A stretch of 64,000 nucleotides of DNA from the NCBI GenBank assembly GCA_017541105.1, contig JAFXZS010000017.1:33630-97629 (forward strand). Direction: 5' to 3'. Made by a program: the position numbers and the translations under genes. Positions 8,729 through 15,251 of the stretch are shown here, in pieces. Origin of the DNA: Clostridia bacterium. Its GTDB lineage: Bacteria; Bacillota; Clostridia; Christensenellales; Aristaeellaceae. A model generated the notes under the pieces. It was given only the letters and a program-made list of their open reading frames with translations, had not been told where the DNA came from and did not search any database. How positions within the stretch are numbered: the first letter of the stretch is position 1; each line of letters opens with the position of its first letter.

Positions 8729-9652
8729 ATGAAGCGCGTTTTTTCTGCACTCCTGGTTTTGTGTCTGCTCTGTATGAGCGCGATGCTGGGGAATTCCGCG
8801 AAAGCGGCGACCCCTACCTATAAGCTCATTATCTGGCTGAACGAGGATGGGAGCATTCTGGATCAGAGGAGCTATAATTATCCGGATCCGGAACCAAAAA
8901 CAGACAAGGTACCGGTCAAAGCCCCGTCCTATACGTGTTATTACGTTTTTGCCAAATGGGATGACGGGGTCGTGTACCGGGATACAAAAGTTTACTCGCC
9001 GATCTTTACCGCGGTGAAGTATCCGGTGCGGCCGGTATATACACCGTGCGTGACCTACCCGGTACGGCCGGTATATACACCGTGCGTGACCTACCCAGTA
9101 CAGCCGGTTCAGCCCTGCCGGCCGGTAACACCGGTACAGCCGGTGCAGCCCTGCCGGCCGGTAACACCGGTACAGCCGGTGCAACCCTGCCGGCCAGCTA
9201 AGCCCTGCCAGCCGGTCCGTCCTGTCCATGTCACCGAGATTACCGTGGACGGTGCCGTTTACAAGCTGGACGATCAGACCGGTACGGCAAAGCTGACGGA
9301 GCTGACATCCAAGCGCGACAGGAAAAGCCTGACGGTTCCGGCTACGGTGTCCGCCAACAGCCGGCAATACAAGGTGACCATGATTTGCCACGATGTCTGC
9401 GCGAACATGCAGAGCCTGAAGGAAGTTACGATCGGGAAATATGTTGAGACCATTGCCAAGAGAGCTTTCTGGCAGTGCCCGAAACTGAAGGTGATCAGTT
9501 TCCAGGGAAAGAAGCTGACCGAAATTGATGATAAAGCTTTCGAAGGGATCCATGAGAAGGCTAAAGCCACGGTTCCCAACGGCGTATACAGCTATTATAA
9601 AGAGATGCTGCTGGACGCCGGATTCCCGGAAACAGGGACTATCCAGAAGTAA
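8729..9652 (+). CDS. Secreted protein: InlB-B-like module, Pro/Cys 12-residue repeats, LRR
   Basis: The start lies behind GAAGAGAGG. The 307-residue product has a signal peptide ending near AKA-AT, a 60-residue module resembling bacterial InlB-B/Flg_new repeats (WLNEDGSIL ... FAKWDDG), then a low-complexity region (residues about 98-165) made of 12-residue repeats of the types YPVRPVYTPCVT and PVQPVQPCRPVT. The last 130 residues carry BspA-type LRR sequence (LKEVTIGKYVETIAKRAF). The repeats give the protein evenly spaced cysteines, unusual for an exported protein and open to disulfide or metal cross-linking. No anchor is visible. A surface or matrix role is inference. Confidence 0.8.
   Translation: MKRVFSALLVLCLLCMSAMLGNSAKAATPTYKLIIWLNEDGSILDQRSYNYPDPEPKTDKVPVKAPSYTCYYVFAKWDDGVVYRDTKVYSPIFTAVKYPVRPVYTPCVTYPVRPVYTPCVTYPVQPVQPCRPVTPVQPVQPCRPVTPVQPVQPCRPAKPCQPVRPVHVTEITVDGAVYKLDDQTGTAKLTELTSKRDRKSLTVPATVSANSRQYKVTMICHDVCANMQSLKEVTIGKYVETIAKRAFWQCPKLKVISFQGKKLTEIDDKAFEGIHEKAKATVPNGVYSYYKEMLLDAGFPETGTIQK
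9020..9206 (+). repeat. In-frame 36-bp tandem repeats coding Pro/Cys units
   Basis: Two near-identical 36-base units (each encoding a YPVRPVYTPCVT unit) are followed by two to three 36-base units encoding PVQPVQPCRPVT. All are in frame with the host gene, so gain or loss of copies would not break it. Confidence 0.85.
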
Positions 9653-9671
9653 AACGACCGAATCCGACAGA

Positions 9672-9703
9672 ACGGCCTCCTTCACAAAGGGGGCCGTATT
9701 TAT
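9672..9703 (+). terminator. Rho-independent terminator
   Basis: An inverted repeat ACGGCC...GGCCGT with flanking paired C/G bases, followed by a short T-rich run, lies about 20 bases after the stop codon of the secreted repeat protein. Confidence 0.6.
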
Positions 9704-9783
9704 GCGCGCTTTCAATCCTTCCGGAATCCGGGCCCTCAGACGCGGCGCGGATGGCCGGGACAGCTGAACTTTCGGTTTTTCTA

Positions 9784-9812
9784 TTGACAAAGAAATGACC
9801 GGTACATACAAT
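9784..9812 (+). promoter_or_regulatory. SigA promoter of the zinc operon, with overlapping palindrome
   Basis: A perfect TTGACA (9784-9789) and TACAAT (9807-9812) are spaced by 17 bases. A perfect inverted repeat CAATATATTG overlaps and follows the -10 box (about 9809-9818); such a position suits a repressor such as a Fur-family zinc regulator, but it is not a match to a known Zur box that I can state. Confidence 0.7.
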
Positions 9813-9862
9813 ATATTGCGTATTGGACGAATCAGGCAAACTGCCGGAAAGGGGGGACGGGT

Positions 9863-10162
9863 ATGCGGCGCCGCAAACGGATGATTGCCCTGCTGTTCTG
9901 CATCGGAATGGTACTGATGCTGTCCGCATCTTCCGTCCTCATCGTACAAGGCATGCGCCATACGTGCGCCGGGAAACGCTGCCGGACCTGTGTAAGGATC
10001 GCCGAGACCCTTGCGCTGCTGAGCAGTTTCGCGCTGCTGGGAGCGGCTCTTCGGGCGGCTCCGGGCAGGATGGCCATGCATCGCACGGAATCCGTGTGTC
10101 CGGACGGGGACGATGCAGCATGCTGTACGCTGGTGGGCTGGAAGATCCGGCTGAATAATTAA
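9863..10162 (+). CDS. Small membrane protein with HxC...CxxC motif, first gene of zinc operon
   Basis: The start follows AGGGGGG; the promoter lies 50 bases upstream. The 99-residue product has a basic start (MRRRKRM), one membrane helix at residues 8-30, and directly after it the pattern RHTCAGKRCRTC (His/Cys-x-Cys-x5-Cys-x2-Cys). A second hydrophobic stretch follows (about 47-66). Small proteins with this helix plus HxC(x)C-x2-C layout are, from memory, found beside zinc or metal transport genes in Clostridia; no function is established to my knowledge. Being first in the operon with znuA it may sense, bind or hand over zinc at the outer face of the membrane. That role is inference. Confidence 0.65.
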   Translation: MRRRKRMIALLFCIGMVLMLSASSVLIVQGMRHTCAGKRCRTCVRIAETLALLSSFALLGAALRAAPGRMAMHRTESVCPDGDDAACCTLVGWKIRLNN

Positions 10163-10308
10163 CGGTTTTCAGGAAGACAAGGTTTTTCGTGCGACGAGCC
10201 AGGCTTTGCTGTTTTTGTGCAGCGGCTGTTTCTTTGCGCCGACGGAACGCCTTGTGTTTTTTGTATCCAAAAACCGTAAAAAAGATTATGAAGCCGGAGG
10301 GAAATCCT

Positions 10309-11265
10309 ATGAAAAAAATGACGAGTGTTCTGCTGGCTGCGCTGCTGGCAGCTGTTTTGATGCTGCCCGGCGCCGCCGCGGCGGAGGAGAAGGAACTCCT
10401 GATTGTGACCACGATCTTCCCGGTATATGACTGGGTGCGCGAAGTGGCCGGAACGAACGTGAAAGCGGAAATTGTCCAGCTGCTGGACAACGGTGTGGAC
10501 CTTCATTCCTACCAGCCTACCGCGGAGGATATCCGCAGAGTAACGGAAGCCGATCTATTCATCTATGTGGGCGGAGAGAGCGATGAATGGGTGGAGGCTG
10601 TCGCGGATACAGTGGCCGGTCCTGATTGGAACGCGCTGAACCTGATGGAAACCCTGGGGGACGCGGTCAAGGCGGAAGAAGCCCTGGAAGGCATGGAAGC
10701 CGAAACCCATGAAGAAGAAGGCGAAGAGGAAGCGGACGAGCATATCTGGCTGAGCCTGCGGAACGCGAAAATACTGACATGTGCCATTGCGGAAGCACTG
10801 GCAGAGACGGATCCCGCACACGCGGAAGCTTTCCGGAAAAATGCGGAAGGCTACGGCACAAAGCTGGACGAACTGGACGGCGCCTATACGGAGGCCGTGA
10901 ACCAGGCCGGCGGGAAGACACTGCTGTTCTGCGACCGCTATCCATTCCGTTACCTGGCGGACGACTACGGCCTGACCTGTTATGCTGCCTTCAGCGGCTG
11001 CAGCGCGGAAAGCGAAGCGAGCTTCCAGACGATTATCTTCCTGGCACAGAAGCTGGATGAACTCGACCTGAGCTCCGTAATCACCCTCGAGAACTCCCGG
11101 GCGAAGATCGCGGACACGGTCATCAATACTTCAAAGGCGGGAAACCAGAAGATTCTGACGATGGATTCCATGCAGGGAACGACCAGCAGGGACGCCGCGG
11201 CCGGAGCCACCTACCTGAATATCATGGAGAAGAACCTGGAAGTGCTCCGTGAGGCGCTGAACTGA
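10309..11265 (+). CDS. znuA: Zinc/manganese ABC transporter substrate-binding protein
   Basis: ATG 10309 has GGAGGG 7 bases upstream; the frame is open further upstream but without signal. The 318-residue protein belongs to the cluster A-I metal-binding family (ZnuA/AdcA/TroA). Metal ligands in view: His66 (GVDLHSY) and His145 (DEHIWLS), with an acidic His-containing loop at 130-145 (ETHEEEGEEEADEH), the usual zinc-scavenging insertion. The place of the third His is taken by a Cys-Asp (FCDRYPFRY, residues 207-215), as in a clostridial subgroup. The signal peptide (MKKMTSVLLAALLAAVLMLPG) has no lipobox cysteine, odd for a Gram-positive binding protein. It should deliver Zn2+ to ZnuBC. Confidence 0.9.
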   Translation: MKKMTSVLLAALLAAVLMLPGAAAAEEKELLIVTTIFPVYDWVREVAGTNVKAEIVQLLDNGVDLHSYQPTAEDIRRVTEADLFIYVGGESDEWVEAVADTVAGPDWNALNLMETLGDAVKAEEALEGMEAETHEEEGEEEADEHIWLSLRNAKILTCAIAEALAETDPAHAEAFRKNAEGYGTKLDELDGAYTEAVNQAGGKTLLFCDRYPFRYLADDYGLTCYAAFSGCSAESEASFQTIIFLAQKLDELDLSSVITLENSRAKIADTVINTSKAGNQKILTMDSMQGTTSRDAAAGATYLNIMEKNLEVLREALN

Positions 11266-11304
11266 GCGTGAACCGAAAAACCGGAAAGGACAGGAAGAAG
11301 AGAT

Positions 11305-12018
11305 ATGTCGCAGCTGATCTGTAAGGATCTGTCCCTCGGCTACGAGGGAAACGCGGTGCTGTCCGGGCTCAGCTTCACCGTCGACGCGGGGGATTACCTG
11401 TGTATCGTAGGGGAGAACGGATCCGGGAAGAGCACTCTTATGAAAACGATCCTGGGGCTGCAGAAGGCCCTGGGAGGCACAATCGAATGGGGAGACGGCC
11501 TGAAGGAAAACGAGATCGGCTATCTTCCCCAGCAAACCCTGGTGCAGCGTGATTTTCCGGCCACGGTATGGGAAATCGTGCTTTCCGGGTGCCAGAGCCA
11601 TACCGGAAGGCGGCCCTGGTACAGCCGGGAGGAGAAGGAACTGGCCCGGCAGAACATGGCCAGAATGGGCATCACGGAATTTACAGGGAGATGTTACCGG
11701 CAGCTGTCCGGCGGCCAGCAGCAGCGCGTGCTGCTGGCCCGGGCGCTGTGCGCCACGCGGAAAATCCTGCTGCTGGACGAACCGGTATCCGGCCTGGATC
11801 CCAAAGTCACGGCGGAAATGTACGCGCTGATTGAATCCCTGAACCGGGAAGGCATTACGATTATCATGGTTTCCCACGACCTGAATGCCGCGCTGCAGTA
11901 CGCGTCCCGGGTGCTGCATGTGGGCCGGGAGATCTTCTTCGGCAGCGTGGAGGATTACAGGAGCAGCGCGTTTGCACGCCGCTTCCTGGTGCCGGAAGGA
12001 GGGGAAGAGCATGCTTGA
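11305..12018 (+). CDS. znuC: Zinc ABC transporter ATP-binding protein
   Basis: 237 residues. Walker A GENGSGKST is at residues 36-44, the signature LSGGQQQR at about 136-143, and Walker B ILLLDEP at about 155-161, followed by the H-loop His in MVSHD. It powers import of the metal through ZnuB. It lies 39 bases after znuA and overlaps znuB by 8 bases, so the three are co-transcribed and probably translationally coupled. Confidence 0.93.
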   Translation: MSQLICKDLSLGYEGNAVLSGLSFTVDAGDYLCIVGENGSGKSTLMKTILGLQKALGGTIEWGDGLKENEIGYLPQQTLVQRDFPATVWEIVLSGCQSHTGRRPWYSREEKELARQNMARMGITEFTGRCYRQLSGGQQQRVLLARALCATRKILLLDEPVSGLDPKVTAEMYALIESLNREGITIIMVSHDLNAALQYASRVLHVGREIFFGSVEDYRSSAFARRFLVPEGGEEHA

Positions 12019-12853
12019 GACCCTGAAAATGTATCTGCAACTCTTCTATGTGCAGAATGCGCTGATCGTCGGCGTGCTGATCGCCCTGTGCTCCTCCCTG
12101 CTGGGGGTGACGCTGGTGCTGAAGCGCTTCTCGTTCATCGGCGACGGGCTGTCCCACGTGGCTTTCGGCGCGATGGCGATCGCCGGCGTGCTGCACCTGA
12201 ATAACGATATGCTCTTCGTCCTGCCCTTTACCGTGCTGACTGCGGTGCTGCTGCTGCGGGGCGGGCGGAATGCCAGGGTGCAGGGGGACGCGGCTATCGC
12301 CATGATTTCGGTCGGCGCGCTGGCAATAGGCTACCTCCTGCGATCCCTGTTTCCTACTTCGTCCAACGTGTCCGGGGATGTCTGCACATCGCTGTTCGGC
12401 TCTATGTCGATCCTGACGCTTTCGCAGACGGAGGTATGGCTGTGCACCGTGCTGTCCATTCTGACGGTGGTGATTTTCCTGTTCTTCTATAACAAGATTT
12501 TCGCCGTTACCTTTGACGAGGATTTTGCCCGGGCATCCGGTACAAAGGCGGAAACCTACAACCTGCTGATTGCCATCATGATCGCGGTGATTATCGTGCT
12601 GGCGATGAACCTGGTCGGCTCCCTGCTGATTTCCGCGCTGATCATCTTTCCGGCCATGAGTGCCATGCAGGTGTTCCGGAGCTTCAAGGGCGTAACGATC
12701 TGCTCCGCGGTCCTGTCCGTCAGCTGTGCCCTGACAGGGATGCTGATTTCGATCCTGGGAAGTACACCGGTGGGTTCCACCATTGTGGCGGTGGATATCG
12801 CGGTGTTTCTGATTTTTGTATTGATCGCCCGCCTGGGCAGAAAGGGAAGATGA
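12011..12853 (+). CDS. znuB: Zinc ABC transporter permease
   Basis: ATG 12011 overlaps the end of znuC and follows a GGAGGGGAAG box. The 280-residue protein has eight or nine hydrophobic helices and the family sequence FIGDGLSHVAFGA near residue 43, typical of ABC-3 permeases (ZnuB/TroC). It forms the membrane channel for Zn2+ (Mn2+ possible). Its stop codon overlaps the start of the following lipoprotein gene (ATGA). Confidence 0.93.
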   Translation: MLETLKMYLQLFYVQNALIVGVLIALCSSLLGVTLVLKRFSFIGDGLSHVAFGAMAIAGVLHLNNDMLFVLPFTVLTAVLLLRGGRNARVQGDAAIAMISVGALAIGYLLRSLFPTSSNVSGDVCTSLFGSMSILTLSQTEVWLCTVLSILTVVIFLFFYNKIFAVTFDEDFARASGTKAETYNLLIAIMIAVIIVLAMNLVGSLLISALIIFPAMSAMQVFRSFKGVTICSAVLSVSCALTGMLISILGSTPVGSTIVAVDIAVFLIFVLIARLGRKGR

Positions 12854-13581
12854 AGATGAAAAAGGCCGCATTGGTATTCATACTGCTTTTCATACTGATT
12901 TTGGTGACTTCCTGCGGAGGAGAAAGCAACAATGCCCAAAAGGGGGCGAATAAGATGGACAAGCTCCCCGTGGTGCTGGACCAGGCGGAATACATTCTGT
13001 TCCAGAACATTTTTTATAATGAACAGGGAAGCCAGTATGCGGGAAAGTCTGTTACAAAGAACGGTATTTTCGGCAGACTGGTGGATGCGTACGACGGCCG
13101 GGTACGGTATTATGTCTGGGGCTATCTGGACAACACGAAGTGCTGCGACTGGCAGTGGGAGTTTGATCCCGCGGACAAGGACCAGCTGCCTCCGCCCGGC
13201 TCTTTGATCCAGGTTAAAGGAACCTTTGTCCAGGACAACAACGCGATGGATGACTACTGGATTGCCGGCGCGACGGTGACAACGGAAACGGAGTATACCG
13301 GCCCGCAGCCGGACGTGAATATGAGCGCCATGAGCGATACGCTGGAACTGGTACAGATCTACAGCATCATCATGTTCCCGGACGCGTTTGAGGGGAAGTC
13401 ATTCTCCGCTTACGGACGGGTCCGCTCCGGCGAAATCCTGGAGGATCCGTATTATGACGGTTCCTGGACGATCGGATACAGCGTGGATCAGGAGATTCCG
13501 GCCTTTGGGACCATTGTGACGCTGGACGGCAATATCAAAAACGGAACGCTGGCGGCAGCGTCCATTGCAAACAGGGATTAA
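12850..13581 (+). CDS. Lipoprotein with OB-fold-like domains, last gene of zinc operon
   Basis: The ATG at 12850 overlaps the znuB stop; ATG 12856 is an alternative. The 243-residue product has a lipoprotein signal with lipobox TSCGG (Cys22-Cys area). Two related strand-rich modules follow: residues about 65-145 (GKSVTKNGIFGR ... CCDWQWEF ... GSLIQVKGTF) and about 175-240 (GKSFSAYGRVRS ... FGTIVTLDGNI). This resembles the C-terminal OB-like part of DUF1980/TIGR03943 (YcgQ-type) proteins, which are tied to zinc-responsive loci in Firmicutes. The adjacent CC pair could bind metal. Its place in the operon suggests an extracytoplasmic role in zinc acquisition. Homology is by pattern only. Confidence 0.7.
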   Translation: MKMKKAALVFILLFILILVTSCGGESNNAQKGANKMDKLPVVLDQAEYILFQNIFYNEQGSQYAGKSVTKNGIFGRLVDAYDGRVRYYVWGYLDNTKCCDWQWEFDPADKDQLPPPGSLIQVKGTFVQDNNAMDDYWIAGATVTTETEYTGPQPDVNMSAMSDTLELVQIYSIIMFPDAFEGKSFSAYGRVRSGEILEDPYYDGSWTIGYSVDQEIPAFGTIVTLDGNIKNGTLAAASIANRD

Positions 13582-13598
13582 GGGAAGAGCACACGATG

Positions 13599-13630
13599 AA
13601 GCGCGGAGTCCGCATGGACTCCGCGCTTTT
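13599..13630 (+). terminator. Strong Rho-independent terminator of the zinc operon
   Basis: A perfect 13-base stem (AAGCGCGGAGTCC paired with GGACTCCGCGCTT, loop GCAT) followed by TTTT. It also lies just downstream of the convergent symporter gene. Confidence 0.9.
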
Positions 13631-13658
13631 ATCTGCGCCGCTTTCAGGGATCATCCGG

Positions 13659-15053
13659 TTATTGCTTTTCCCGGCGGGATTTCAGCTGTTCATGGAGTTC
13701 AGCGGAATAAGCGTCCGTCAGCCGGAATTTCTTCTTAAAGAAAAGCAGGGCAATCAGCAGGCCGGCCATGGGAAGCACGGTCATCAGCAGGCGCAGGCCG
13801 GTCAGCGTGGAAGCGCTCTGGACAGCGGCGGCGGCTTCCTCATCCGTGTTGCCGACAAGACCGATCAGATCCAGCCCGATGCCGGTCAGGAACACCGCCA
13901 CGCCGCTGGCCGCCTTGACCACAAAGGTCTGCATGGAGAAGATCACGCTTTCCTCCCGGCGGCCGGATTTGATTTCGCCGTAATCCACCGATCCGGACAG
14001 GAATACGGTTGTCAGCACACTCAGCACGCCGTTTGCCGCGAAAACAGTCACACCGGGCACCAGCAGCACGTACAGGTTGTGGGTGAAGCCGGTCAGACAC
14101 ATGGCAAGCAGCATGAGATATCCGGCCACAGCCATCCCGATGGCGATCAGAAAAATCTTTTCATTATGGATTCTTTTCTTTCGCAGGAGCGGGTAGAAAA
14201 TCATCATCCCCAGAATCTGGAACGCGCCGCCTGCTGTCGCGAACAGGGTATAATCGCCCTTCCATCCGGCACCGCCGAAGTCATACTTGAAGAAGTATAT
14301 GACAAAATTACTGGTCAGGTAGAGGGCCATGTTGATCAGCACAATGGTACCGACAACGGTCAGCGCCTGGTCGTTGGCGAAAAGGGCCCGGAACATCTCC
14401 TTTACGCTGGAAACCTGCATCCGGCTGCCGGCATCGTTCTCTTTGATAAACAGGCAGCAGACGACTTCTGTCACCACGAAGATCACGGCAACGCCCAGGG
14501 CTACGTAACGGAATCCGGTCACATCGCTGCCGTTGCCGAACATCCCCACGGCCATCATGGTGAACATGGAGATCAGCGCGGAGCCGACCCCTGCGCAGGT
14601 TCTCCCGATCACGGAAAGGTTCTCCCGGTCCTTCGGCGTATCTGTCACCGCGGGGATCATGGACCAATACGGGATATCCATCATCGTGTAGGTGACACCC
14701 CAGAGAATATACACGACAGAGAAATAAACCATCAGCGTGGGCTGCGGGCTGCCGGCGGGGGCGGCAAACAACGCGTACAGGACGGCCGCATTCAGCACCG
14801 AGCCGGTGAAAAGCCAGGGACGGAAACGGCCCCAGCGGGTCTTTGTCCGGGCGACGAGCACGCCCATGAAGGGATCGTTCAGCGCGTCAAAAACCCGGGC
14901 GATCATCAGGATCAGCCCCACGAAAGTGGCGCTGAGGCCCAGGGTGTCCTGGTAATAGAACATTACATAGCTGGCGCTCAGGGCATAAACCATATCCTTC
15001 CCGACAGCGCCGAGACCATACGCGATTTTTTGCTTCACAGAGAGCTGCTGCAT
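13659..15053 (-). CDS. GPH-family sugar:cation symporter (MelB-like)
   Basis: ATG 15053 has GGAGG 10 bases upstream; the frame continues upstream without SD. The 464-residue protein has 12 predicted membrane helices and family motifs of glycoside-pentoside-hexuronide:cation symporters: YGLGAVGKDMVYAL at the start, then DALNDPFMGVLVARTKTRWGRFRPWLF in loop 2-3 (here split by reading: DPFMG, RTKTRWGRFRPW). It imports a glycoside with Na+ or H+. It is divergently transcribed from the amylosucrase-type gene with both promoters in between, so a sucrose or alpha-glucoside substrate is likely, though not shown. Confidence 0.88.
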   Translation of the reverse strand: MQQLSVKQKIAYGLGAVGKDMVYALSASYVMFYYQDTLGLSATFVGLILMIARVFDALNDPFMGVLVARTKTRWGRFRPWLFTGSVLNAAVLYALFAAPAGSPQPTLMVYFSVVYILWGVTYTMMDIPYWSMIPAVTDTPKDRENLSVIGRTCAGVGSALISMFTMMAVGMFGNGSDVTGFRYVALGVAVIFVVTEVVCCLFIKENDAGSRMQVSSVKEMFRALFANDQALTVVGTIVLINMALYLTSNFVIYFFKYDFGGAGWKGDYTLFATAGGAFQILGMMIFYPLLRKKRIHNEKIFLIAIGMAVAGYLMLLAMCLTGFTHNLYVLLVPGVTVFAANGVLSVLTTVFLSGSVDYGEIKSGRREESVIFSMQTFVVKAASGVAVFLTGIGLDLIGLVGNTDEEAAAAVQSASTLTGLRLLMTVLPMAGLLIALLFFKKKFRLTDAYSAELHEQLKSRREKQ

Positions 15054-15092
15054 CTGATCTGTCCTCCGGTTTGTTTTCCATTTGTTTACAAT

Positions 15093-15122
15093 ATTATTCC
15101 ATACGGATCCGGAATCTGTCAA
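15093..15122 (-). promoter_or_regulatory. Promoter of the GPH symporter
   Basis: On the minus strand TTGACA (15122-15117) and AATAAT (15098-15093) are 18 bases apart, 40 bases upstream of the start codon. Confidence 0.6.
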
Positions 15123-15157
15123 TAAAGAAAAGTACAAATCCGGCGGCCAGGAAATGT

Positions 15158-15186
15158 TTGAAATGTCCGCGGGAAGATGGTATAAT
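15158..15186 (+). promoter_or_regulatory. SigA promoter of the amylosucrase-type gene
   Basis: TTGAAA (15158-15163) and TATAAT (15181-15186) with a 17-base spacer. It is divergent from the symporter promoter 36 bases away, so one regulator could control both. Confidence 0.75.
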
Positions 15187-15251
15187 CAAAAAAAGGACAG
15201 CTGATCAATCAACATGCATATGATAAAAAATCACAGGAGGATCCGCAACAG

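Noticed and set aside
9020-9206. Tandem repeat as CRISPR array
   Set aside because: Units are directly adjacent without spacers and in frame with a protein-coding gene.
8705-10081. A 458-codon open frame on the minus strand opposite the secreted repeat protein
   Set aside because: It mirrors the repeats and runs over a terminator and the zinc promoter; the plus-strand genes have signal peptides, SD sequences and family matches.
13596-15125. A 509-codon plus-strand frame opposite the symporter
   Set aside because: It begins in a terminator hairpin and is the complement of an unmistakable GPH transporter.
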